DNA of 9,847 nucleotides from Promethearchaeota archaeon (lineage in GTDB: Archaea > Asgardarchaeota > Lokiarchaeia > Sigyniarchaeales > Promethearchaeaceae): the NCBI GenBank assembly GCA_014729055.1, contig WJKO01000093.1:1-9847 (forward strand). The letters are read 5' to 3'. Shown here one piece after another: positions 1 through 7,592 of the stretch. The first letter of the stretch is position 1; each line of letters begins with the position of its first letter. The notes below the pieces were generated by a model. It was not told the DNA's origin and searched no databases. It saw only the letters and a list, made by a program, of their open reading frames with translations. The position numbers were made by a program, and so were the translations under genes.

Positions 1-1
1 A

Positions 2-721
2 TTGATACTTTTTTGGCAATCAATGCACAATGGCAGAATAATCAAAGGAGGTTGGTCGGTTTGCACGATCAAATATCAAATCTCACATGATTATGGAAAG
101 ACATGGGATGATTGGAAATTTCTGCGTCGAATGTGGTTCATGGTCATTAGATGCAGACCATTGGTCACAAAAGATAAAAAATTTATTTTACCCATTCATA
201 GAGAAATGGGAAAATACTGCTCATGCTTTTATATCGGAAATGATCCCGAATTTAATCAACTTCCTAAAATAAAAAGTAAAATTAAAGCACGCAATACAGG
301 ACTCTTGGAACCATGTATTCTCGAATCTAATGGCGGCGAACTTATTTGTCTAATGCGTTCTTCTAATGTAAAAAGAATTCATATAGCCCGAAGTAATGAT
401 AATGGTCTCAATTGGTCCGCTCCTAAGCCAATAAAATTACCTAACCCGAATTCTCAAGTCGATGCCATCACCTTAAATAATGGAGATATTTTGCTCGCAT
501 TTAATAATCAAGAGCAAGGAAGGACCAATCTCTCAGTTGCATTATCAAATGATAATTGTGAGTCATGGCAGGTTATAAAGACTTTATTTGAAGATGAAAA
601 AAGAACATTTCATTATCCATCATTGTTGCAAACAGAAGATGATCTTATACATTTAACATATACGGACAATAGGGAAAGGATTGGTTATTGTAAATTTAAC
701 TTGGATTATCTTTTATCTTAG
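2..721 (+). CDS. Sialidase-like BNR/Asp-box propeller protein, C-terminal part (5' truncated by window edge)
   Basis: The reading frame is open to the left edge, so the true start lies outside the window; the TTG at position 2 is not a credible start. The 239 visible residues carry three Asp-box motifs (S-x-D-x-G-x-x-W): SHDYGKTW at about residues 28-35, SNDNGLNW at 131-138 and a variant SNDNCESW at 182-189, where Cys replaces Gly. Between and after them are stretches typical of the BNR_2 sialidase-like family: LPNPNSQVDAITL (about 146-158), and YPSLLQTEDDLIHLTYT followed by NRERI near the end. Members of this family fold as six-bladed propellers and include exo-sialidases and other glycoside hydrolases. 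The substrate cannot be read from this fragment, and no signal peptide can be assessed. The gene converges on the large surface glycoprotein gene with a 95-base gap. I am sure of the fold family and unsure of enzymatic activity. Confidence 0.85.
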   Translation: MILFWQSMHNGRIIKGGWSVCTIKYQISHDYGKTWDDWKFLRRMWFMVIRCRPLVTKDKKFILPIHREMGKYCSCFYIGNDPEFNQLPKIKSKIKARNTGLLEPCILESNGGELICLMRSSNVKRIHIARSNDNGLNWSAPKPIKLPNPNSQVDAITLNNGDILLAFNNQEQGRTNLSVALSNDNCESWQVIKTLFEDEKRTFHYPSLLQTEDDLIHLTYTDNRERIGYCKFNLDYLLS

Positions 722-742
722 AATATAAGCCAGTTTCAAACT

Positions 743-762
743 AAAAAAAAATAAAAACAAAA
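743..762 (-). terminator. T-rich transcription terminator for the large surface protein gene
   Basis: Read on the minus strand, this stretch is almost pure T (runs of 4, 5 and 9 T broken by single G and A), about 55-75 bases past the stop codon of the large minus-strand gene. Archaeal transcription commonly terminates at T-rich tracts without a strong hairpin, and none is seen here. It lies in the 95-base gap between two convergent genes. The call rests on composition and position only, in an AT-rich genome. Confidence 0.45.
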
Positions 763-816
763 CTCTGAAAATCAAGAAATAAAAAATATAAAAATGTAGA
801 TGAAAATAATGTTTCT

Positions 817-3800
817 TTAAAACTCTTCCATCAATTTCAATATCGTGGCTACGCCCTCACCCATTTCTGTGAGATTATTGTCTTTATCAATTAAACCCAT
901 TTCTTGTAATACAACGATTGTATCTAAGAACTCTAAGTTTTCTTTACCTTTTGCTTTAATTTTCAATGATTTTCTTAGTTTAGTTTGGTCTGTAATACCT
1001 TTCATTATTTGCATTAATATATCTCGTCCACCTTCGGGTAACCGATCGATAATAGGTTTAAACTGTTCTATTAAGTTCCTAGTTCTTGGATTGATTGCGA
1101 AAACCGCGTGTTCATGTCGCAACTGTTCAATGGCATTAAATCCTTCGATTTCTCTAATTTGTATTTCGGATAAATAATTTAACATTTCACGGATATAAAA
1201 CGTATTCTTAAACTGATCACTTTGTGCCGCTTCTAAAATCTTGAATTCTGCATCATTTTTATTCAGTTCTTTCAAGTATGAATCTATTAAACCCATATTA
1301 ATGTTATGAGGGTATAGTAAGTCGACATCAAGATTATTTTCAATAATCTCTAAAACTGGACCATCACTGAGAGTAGAACCCTTAGCTTTTGATAACTTAT
1401 CCATAAACCTCTCCTGGAATCTCAAGGTGAACTTTTGAAGTTTTTGCTTTAAATCATCTGATGCATCTTTCATCAACAATAGGGCTACACGAACAATTGC
1501 AGCATCGCTGACAATAATTTTAAATTGTCTGTATGATAGTTGTTCTAATCCTTTATTGGTTGCTTTATCCTCAATACCCTTTCCTATTTCATCTCCGAAT
1601 GTTGTAATTGCTGAAAGGAATCCTGAAACTAAAGTTCCATCAATAGGGACATTTGTAAACGAATGCTCGAATATATTTACTCCTTTTTTATTTAAGATGA
1701 GAATATACATTATATTTTCCGCATCAGTAAGCCGCTGATGTATCATTTTTAACGCCTCTCTTCGGCGTCTACGGCGGGGCACGACCACAGCTCTAAATAC
1801 AATTAATGAAATAGCAACAATCACACCAATAACTCCTAAAATGAAAGGCAGGTAATCAACAAAAATTAAGAAATGAGTTGTTATTTCGACACTAATCTCT
1901 TCTGAACTGGATTCGGCAAATATACCTTCTCCGTTAAATTCTGCTATCACTATGTACTCTCCGGGTTCAATATTTGTAAAGTCTATAGAAATTGATACGA
2001 ATCCTTTCTCATTTGTTACACCAGTATATGGCTCATCTGATATCAAATTATCTGATTGGTCATAAATATTCAAAGCTACTTCTATACCAGATAGAGGATC
2101 TAAGTTCTCATCTCTAAGCGTAAACGCATAGAAGTATTCTCCTTGTAATAATTGCCCACCTGAATACGTATTGATACTAATTTGCGTCGTTAATTTTGGA
2201 AGGATACTCTGATCTACAAATATCTGACTTATGTTAGATTGTATACGACTTGAACCCGCGTAGGATATATTTAAAGTTAATGTGGACACACCTGAATTTG
2301 GAATATTGTAATCAAAATATATTGAACTATTCGCATTAGTATGATGGGTATATGTTTGCGTAAACGAGTCATAGATAAACTTCACGGTAACTGGTACACC
2401 AGCGAAACTTTCAGTAAATGTCACATTTGGTGAATATATACTGAAATTTATATTAAGGGTTTGTCCTAATCGGATTTGATCTGGCATAGATGTGATATTC
2501 CAGTTGCTCAGCCATTTTGGGTAAATATTAACTAACGTATCATTAGTTACGTATTCAATTCGTGAATTCCCTAAAAATTCAAATTTAATGGTGATATTAT
2601 CATGTCCATCCTCAATTTCATCAATTGTATATTCTGCAATACCATCTTGATCTGTTGACAATTCACGGATTAAAAATGGTTGATCGTCTGGATTATATTG
2701 ATCGTAAAATGCTAAAATATAAATGAGTTTTGCTTCAACTGATTCATCTTCCTCAATAGCTAGTTGCATTTTAAATGTCGCATTATAACCAACTTGTACA
2801 TAATCTGGTGTGTCTACGAAATCAATATCCGCACCAATCTTTCCGAGAATTTCCTTTTCAATCGTATTTTCCGAACCCAAAATGAGATCCTCGCCTGCAA
2901 ATTCGGCATAAATTGTGAGATCTTCTCCCTCATAATAAAATGGAATAGAAAATTCATACACACCTTTACCATCTTCATTTGTTTTTACAATAACTTGGTA
3001 CTGATATGTAGCTGAATAATTAATTGTCAGAATTAAATTTTTATTAGGAATTGCCGTATCATTAATATACGTAAGTTTTGCAGCAATACTGACATATCCA
3101 CCAATTCTGACATTTTCTGGAACATTAAAACTTATCTTGGTTTCATATTTTGCAAAAATAGTGAAGTTTATCTCTTCGCTATAAGTAGTTTCTATATCTA
3201 AACCCGTTGCATTAATAATTATGCAATAATCTCCTGCTTTTATACCCATAAGGTCAATAGAATCTGTATAGATATTTGCTAATCCTTTGCTCATATCACC
3301 GTATAATACATCGTGTCCCGTTCCATTAAGCAATGTCCATTTCAAGGTCGCAGATGAGTAACTCTCCAATATTCCAGATTTATTCTGATAAAGCGCTGAT
3401 TCTATCGAAATTGATCCCGATTCATAAACATCGTCAATTGCTTCCACATCAATATATAATGGGTTCTGGTTAACTTTAATCTCCGCGTCTGCGGATATTG
3501 GAGCATATCCCACTTTACTAAACCAGATTTTCAACGTATAATTATTTTCATAACCTGGTTGTTGAGTGGCATGTAAGTCGGTAGTATCAATGGTCAGATT
3601 ATAAACACCCTTATCATTTTCGAGGAAGCTGTATGCATATTGCTCGTATGCATAAAATGTATTCTCAAAACCAACGAAGCTCCCGCTTATTATCATATCT
3701 CGTATTGGGTCTTCACTCACTCCACCCTCAGTTACGTTAAATTGTATAATAGAAGATCCCGAATCGTTAACATACGGAATATTATCAGATTCTAGATATA

Positions 3801-6690
3801 AATCACCAGAATCATTAATTGCACCGTTTAAAATTTCAATATCAAAATCACTAAGTGCTCCTGTAAGATTTAACCATAATTTATTTGTAGTATTTACAGG
3901 ATCGTAATAAGATTTAGTTAGTAAAAATGATATGTTATAATTCTTTATTTCAATACCTGTTGTTTTTAGATCAATATCATAAGTTCCATTATTATAATCT
4001 GTCTTAGTATGAAACTCATTCCATGAAAAACCCCAATCAGTACCCCAAAGATTTTCTGTATCATTATTAAAGGCAGATATCGTGGCAGCCTTGATTCCTC
4101 TATTTTCACCGAAGGTAAGATTAAATTCGAGAGTATAAGTAGCAGGAATTCCCGAGGGGGTCTCCTCTCCATCTATATCACTCTTAATTTGATATATGGT
4201 TTTCCTCCACATTTCAAAAGTATCTTTATACCACCCTAATCTCGTTGTCTGATTATCCCCATTCGTATCATTCCATAATGTCACTAAATTATATTGACCA
4301 ACGCCTTCATCCGAAACAATCCAACCATTTGTATTATTATTATCGGAGTCATAATTCTGTGTAAATTTCCTTGAAAAGTCTGAAGTAATACCGGATGCAT
4401 TATACATTGTTATATTGAAGTTTCCCGTGACTCCAGCGCTGTTTCTCACTTCATGCGTGTAATTTGCACGTTCTAAATGATAATATTTATCTGGTGATGA
4501 GTAATCTTCATGTCTGAGACTCGAATTTAAAACATAATTGTCTTGTTGTGCTTCAATTGACCATACCCCCCTCTCGTAATCATTAACGTTCAAAACTGCA
4601 TCGGGAATGGTAATATTTTGTTTATAAGAAACATCACTTGAAATAATATATGCTGCTGACATGCCAGTATTATCCGTTGGCGGATTAATATCAATTATTT
4701 GCCAATCTTTGGAATTTAATTCATTTCCATCAAAAGCAGGTAGATTCTCTATGGTTATATTATAGCCGTCATAATCATTGGTGTTGTATGGATCCTCCTC
4801 GAGTGCATCAACTGAATCCGTATTATTAAAATCAATCATCCAAACCGCATCACTATCGGAATAGGATTCAATATTTGCCGTTGCCTCTGCAGAATTTAGT
4901 GAATATTTCGAGACATTTAAATAGACGCTATATTTGATATATGGGTTATCTGCCGTAATATCAAATTGCAATTCAATAGTACCAGTTTCGGGTAGATCAC
5001 TAGTTGCTGGTTCAAAGTAATTATGAGAATAAAACCTTTGATAACCACCTGTCGGCCGATATCTTGCTTGTAAATCCTCCTCATCTGCCGATCCTATTAT
5101 GTAATTTAAATCCAAAAAGAAATTATCAATAGATAATCTCTGATAGAAATCAACCGAAGGGTTTCTTTGTTGCTCATTATAACGCGCAGCTCTTTCCAAA
5201 CCTACTAAGAAATAGAAGTCTTGAACTTCAAATGCCGATTTATACTGTTGTGGTAGTGTAATTGAAACCGTTTCTCTCGCCGCGTAGTCTGTCGTATATT
5301 TGAGGTCACATGTTTCATTGATTACATATCTCATCATTTGAGAAGGGTCGTTTGATCCCCCACAATAAACAACCATAGTTAGATTCTCCTGCTTATCTTG
5401 ACCTTGTCCGGAAAGATCCGACATAAAATAATCAAAATCCAACTCCGCTGCATTATACCAATCATAATGTGTAGCGTTAATTATTACTGAATCCCAATTA
5501 ACTACGACGTCATCGTTTCCATTATTAGGGCTTCTCATATAACAACCAAAATCCAGGGAATGCCAACCTGTTCTATATCCATAATTACCAACCATGTTGG
5601 TGATATTGTAAGTCCGAGTCCAATAATCATGACTTACAACGCTTGGATCAGTATCATCATACTCTAAAGCATCAGAGGCAGCATCAGCATAGTAGTTATT
5701 ATCAATGTCATATTCTCCATTAATATAATTCTCATTTATTCTTGCTTTGACTGCAAATTCATCAGAACTTTCATATCCAAAGTTGTCAATACTCCAAGAT
5801 AGAGTAATCGCTACTGAATCAGCTTCAAAAGGCAAATAGAAATATGTTTGCCATCCGACGGAGGGCTCTCCTTTAAACCAACCATCAGTAACATCTATTC
5901 CCGTTGTTAAAGCATCCAATCCAGACATCCAACTTCCATAAACTGATGAGTAACCTTTCCAACCTCCATATAATTCATCAATCAATTGATATTCTGGATC
6001 ATCTTCAAATTCATCCTCAATTGGAAGTTCTGTGGTCTCTTCTTCAAATACATCCCCTAATTGAATCGGTTTAGTTGGATCATCATGATTGAACCCGATT
6101 TCTTGATTTTGGTAATATCCATTAAAATCCAAAGGTAATGTCGTATCTATTCCGTGGTAATTGATCCAACCATATTTTGTTACACCATCATAACCAAAAT
6201 ATGCATATGTCTGTTGTGGGTCTTCGCTTGTTACCCGATAATTTGATAATTGATTCCATACTTGAGTATTCTGCCAGTCTCCATTTCGTGCATAAAAGTC
6301 AAAGTATTCTAACGGTTCGTATATTGAAGCGATGTCAAATATAAAACTGGAAGTTGCCCAACCAGTAGGAATATTCATCATAAAATTATTATCAAGATCC
6401 AACTCTCTTTCTTCAGCCTTATATCTCGCATTTTCAGTGACATTGAATTGACTTACATTCTTAAATTCCAGTGTTTCATCCAACGACAAGGGGTCTGGCG
6501 ATGCAGGAGATGAAAGCGGATCGCTTATATCGTTATTAGGAATTCCAATCTGATTCCCTTGACTCTTATTCCCCTCATTAAAAGAGTACTGAATAATAGG
6601 GGATAACAAAAATAATAGGCACAGAACCGATAATAATACTATTTTCTTACTTCTTCTATTTAAATCTAAGACCTTCGTTTTTTGCATCAT
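817..6690 (-). CDS. Giant single-pass surface protein: Ig-like ectodomain, one TM helix, cytosolic longin/roadblock-like domain and winged helix
   Basis: The frame can start at GTG 6702 (1,961 residues; numbering used here), but ATG at 6690 is preferred, with another ATG at 6687; none has a clear ribosome binding site. A signal peptide follows (RRSKK, then a hydrophobic core at about 21-37). The ectodomain (about 40-1610) has no catalytic motif I recognise. It is beta-rich and Asn/Asp/Tyr-rich, with about 44 N-x-S/T sequons and an acidic patch near 215-245. Its last part divides into about four Ig-like domains starting near 1186, 1289, 1395 and 1502, each about 100 residues. A TM helix (about 1617-1636) is followed by six Arg (1643-1648), giving a cytosolic C-terminus. 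The tail holds a strand-strand-helix-three strand-helix pattern (about 1664-1790) like longin/roadblock folds, a helical linker, then a winged helix (about 1888-1961). A Rag-like GTPase gene lies 204 bases upstream of the ATG on the same strand. A surface receptor or adhesin that signals inward is inferred; ligand unknown. Confidence 0.85.
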   Translation of the reverse strand: MMQKTKVLDLNRRSKKIVLLSVLCLLFLLSPIIQYSFNEGNKSQGNQIGIPNNDISDPLSSPASPDPLSLDETLEFKNVSQFNVTENARYKAEERELDLDNNFMMNIPTGWATSSFIFDIASIYEPLEYFDFYARNGDWQNTQVWNQLSNYRVTSEDPQQTYAYFGYDGVTKYGWINYHGIDTTLPLDFNGYYQNQEIGFNHDDPTKPIQLGDVFEEETTELPIEDEFEDDPEYQLIDELYGGWKGYSSVYGSWMSGLDALTTGIDVTDGWFKGEPSVGWQTYFYLPFEADSVAITLSWSIDNFGYESSDEFAVKARINENYINGEYDIDNNYYADAASDALEYDDTDPSVVSHDYWTRTYNITNMVGNYGYRTGWHSLDFGCYMRSPNNGNDDVVVNWDSVIINATHYDWYNAAELDFDYFMSDLSGQGQDKQENLTMVVYCGGSNDPSQMMRYVINETCDLKYTTDYAARETVSITLPQQYKSAFEVQDFYFLVGLERAARYNEQQRNPSVDFYQRLSIDNFFLDLNYIIGSADEEDLQARYRPTGGYQRFYSHNYFEPATSDLPETGTIELQFDITADNPYIKYSVYLNVSKYSLNSAEATANIESYSDSDAVWMIDFNNTDSVDALEEDPYNTNDYDGYNITIENLPAFDGNELNSKDWQIIDINPPTDNTGMSAAYIISSDVSYKQNITIPDAVLNVNDYERGVWSIEAQQDNYVLNSSLRHEDYSSPDKYYHLERANYTHEVRNSAGVTGNFNITMYNASGITSDFSRKFTQNYDSDNNNTNGWIVSDEGVGQYNLVTLWNDTNGDNQTTRLGWYKDTFEMWRKTIYQIKSDIDGEETPSGIPATYTLEFNLTFGENRGIKAATISAFNNDTENLWGTDWGFSWNEFHTKTDYNNGTYDIDLKTTGIEIKNYNISFLLTKSYYDPVNTTNKLWLNLTGALSDFDIEILNGAINDSGDLYLESDNIPYVNDSGSSIIQFNVTEGGVSEDPIRDMIISGSFVGFENTFYAYEQYAYSFLENDKGVYNLTIDTTDLHATQQPGYENNYTLKIWFSKVGYAPISADAEIKVNQNPLYIDVEAIDDVYESGSISIESALYQNKSGILESYSSATLKWTLLNGTGHDVLYGDMSKGLANIYTDSIDLMGIKAGDYCIIINATGLDIETTYSEEINFTIFAKYETKISFNVPENVRIGGYVSIAAKLTYINDTAIPNKNLILTINYSATYQYQVIVKTNEDGKGVYEFSIPFYYEGEDLTIYAEFAGEDLILGSENTIEKEILGKIGADIDFVDTPDYVQVGYNATFKMQLAIEEDESVEAKLIYILAFYDQYNPDDQPFLIRELSTDQDGIAEYTIDEIEDGHDNITIKFEFLGNSRIEYVTNDTLVNIYPKWLSNWNITSMPDQIRLGQTLNINFSIYSPNVTFTESFAGVPVTVKFIYDSFTQTYTHHTNANSSIYFDYNIPNSGVSTLTLNISYAGSSRIQSNISQIFVDQSILPKLTTQISINTYSGGQLLQGEYFYAFTLRDENLDPLSGIEVALNIYDQSDNLISDEPYTGVTNEKGFVSISIDFTNIEPGEYIVIAEFNGEGIFAESSSEEISVEITTHFLIFVDYLPFILGVIGVIVAISLIVFRAVVVPRRRRRREALKMIHQRLTDAENIMYILILNKKGVNIFEHSFTNVPIDGTLVSGFLSAITTFGDEIGKGIEDKATNKGLEQLSYRQFKIIVSDAAIVRVALLLMKDASDDLKQKLQKFTLRFQERFMDKLSKAKGSTLSDGPVLEIIENNLDVDLLYPHNINMGLIDSYLKELNKNDAEFKILEAAQSDQFKNTFYIREMLNYLSEIQIREIEGFNAIEQLRHEHAVFAINPRTRNLIEQFKPIIDRLPEGGRDILMQIMKGITDQTKLRKSLKIKAKGKENLEFLDTIVVLQEMGLIDKDNNLTEMGEGVATILKLMEEF

Positions 6691-6702
6691 AAAATAAACC
6701 AC

Positions 6703-6894
6703 TTAAACTTTATTTTAATAATTTTTGATGAATAATTATTTGTGAGATATTCTATTTCACTTAACTAATATCTATCATGTTTCATTCTTTTTCATAAAAG
6801 ATTTCATCATATGCATTGCAAAATGCTTTTTCATCTAATATTCTGTGTTTAGTAATATATATTTTTATTGATAAAGACCATTAATTCTTGTTAA
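6703..6894 (-). promoter_or_regulatory. Gap between GTPase and surface protein genes, with a TATA-like element
   Basis: This AT-rich gap separates two co-oriented minus-strand genes. On the minus strand it contains AAAATATATATTA (6853-6865), which resembles an archaeal TATA box about 30 bases past the GTPase stop codon. If used, it would give the surface protein its own transcript with a leader of roughly 140 bases. No T-rich terminator for the GTPase is evident on the minus strand, so read-through from the GTPase gene is equally possible. TATA-like strings are frequent by chance at this base composition, so this is weak evidence. Confidence 0.25.
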
Positions 6895-7485
6895 TTATGA
6901 ATCCTTTTCTGAAGGGTGTATCTTATTGACGATTTTTGTAAATGCCGTTGTTATTGAAAATGGTTTGTATATTGAGGTTTGATATATGATTAATTTGGAA
7001 TTACTTGGATTATTTTCTTTAAACTTCGTAGCGAGGTCATTTATGTGATCTTCATCCTCTTTTTGTAACTGGGTTTTGTAGTCTGGGTCAAACTTATGGA
7101 TAAAAAGGTAAGTTTCTGGAGATATTTCGTGTTTTTGCATAATCTTTATTATATCGGCAAAATATGTGGTACTTTCATTGTATCTTTGTTTGTCTTGAAC
7201 GTCAACCACATAGATAAAGACCTTTGTTTCCTCAAAATATTTCAAAGGATCCTCTAAGTAACTAGCACGATAACGTTCTTGACCTCCTAAATCCCAAGAT
7301 GCTATTTTCTTTCCCAAAAAATTAAAAATTTTTCGTTCTGCCATCCTAGTCGGCTTTAGTGCGTCTAATTGTGATAATTCCTTTTGAAGTGCCAAAATAA
7401 TACTTGACTTTCCTGCCTTATCCAAGCCCGCAAAAACTACTTTAGAAGTTTGAATTCCCTCGTATAATTCCATGGTTCTATACAT
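6895..7485 (-). CDS. Rag/Gtr-like small GTPase (G domain only)
   Basis: This 196-residue protein has all five G motifs: G1 GLDKAGKSS (20-28), probable G2 Thr46, G3 WDLGGQ (64-69) with the Ras Gln61-equivalent Gln69, G4 HKFD (130-133) and G5 TSI (170-172). The WDxGGQ form is shared by Arf and Rag families, but G4 as HKxD instead of NKxD and G5 as TSI followed by an aromatic residue are hallmarks of Rag/Gtr GTPases; the IYVVDV strand before G4 fits too. Eukaryotic Rags carry an extra C-terminal roadblock domain of over 100 residues. This protein ends soon after the G5 helix, so it is a G domain alone. It has no lipidation motif or membrane segment. It presumably cycles between GTP and GDP and switches partner binding. 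ATG 7485 directly abuts GAAGG, so ATG 7473 (Met5) is a plausible alternative start. It is divergent from the citramalate synthase gene and lies upstream of the surface protein gene in the same orientation. Confidence 0.9.
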   Translation of the reverse strand: MYRTMELYEGIQTSKVVFAGLDKAGKSSIILALQKELSQLDALKPTRMAERKIFNFLGKKIASWDLGGQERYRASYLEDPLKYFEETKVFIYVVDVQDKQRYNESTTYFADIIKIMQKHEISPETYLFIHKFDPDYKTQLQKEDEDHINDLATKFKENNPSNSKLIIYQTSIYKPFSITTAFTKIVNKIHPSEKDS

Positions 7486-7501
7486 CCTTCGAATAATTCA
7501 C

Positions 7502-7512
7502 TATAATTAAAT
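7502..7512 (-). promoter_or_regulatory. Possible TATA box for the GTPase gene
   Basis: On the minus strand this reads ATTTAATTATA, centred about 22 bases before ATG 7485 and 34 before ATG 7473. At the usual archaeal TATA-to-start distance of about 25-30 bases, transcription would begin near 7480, giving a very short leader for the inner ATG. A second copy of the same core at 7524-7532 would instead fit a start near 7502 and ATG 7485. The assignment is tentative because the gap is AT-rich throughout. Confidence 0.3.
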
Positions 7513-7534
7513 CTCTTTTTTTCTAATTAAATCT
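7504..7534. repeat. Paired 11-base direct repeat in the divergent promoter gap
   Basis: TAATTAAATCT occurs at 7504-7514 and again, identical, at 7524-7534. The period is exactly 20 bases, close to two turns of B-DNA, with a T-rich spacer. It lies in the 101-107-base gap between the divergent GTPase and citramalate synthase genes. It could be an operator half-site pair, duplicated TATA elements, or chance in AT-rich DNA. Confidence 0.5.
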
Positions 7535-7550
7535 TGAGATAAATCAATAA

Positions 7551-7560
7551 TTTTAATTAT
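7551..7560 (+). promoter_or_regulatory. Possible TATA box for the citramalate synthase gene
   Basis: TTTTAATTAT sits about 33-42 bases upstream of ATG 7593. At the usual archaeal spacing, transcription would start near 7580, leaving a leader of about 13 bases to ATG 7593 or 25 to ATG 7605. Short or absent leaders are common in archaea, which fits the lack of a clear ribosome binding site. No distinct BRE can be defined by eye. Confidence 0.35.
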
Positions 7561-7592
7561 GAGCCAAAAATAAGAAATTCATAGAATTGAAG

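Noticed and set aside
845..1177. 110-residue + strand frame and other frames opposite the large gene (1556-1738, 2764-3015).
   Set aside because: They lie antisense inside the long, coherent surface protein gene and show no recognisable domain.
4240..4360. Asp/Asn-rich stretches (DSDNNNTNG, DTNGDNQ) resembling EF-hand-like or dockerin calcium loops.
   Set aside because: Spacing does not match a complete loop-helix unit, and the whole ectodomain is Asn/Asp-rich, so chance resemblance is likely.
6813..6831. Small hairpin on the + strand (GCATT-GCAA-AATGC) followed by five T, resembling an intrinsic terminator.
   Set aside because: The stem is only 5 bp, it lies on the strand opposite to both flanking genes, and no + strand transcript is expected to end there.
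6895..7485. Arf-family assignment of the GTPase, suggested by GLDKAGKS and WDLGGQ.
   Set aside because: Arf proteins have NKxD at G4 and usually an N-terminal amphipathic helix with Gly2; here G4 is HKFD and G5 is TSI, which fit Rag/Gtr better.
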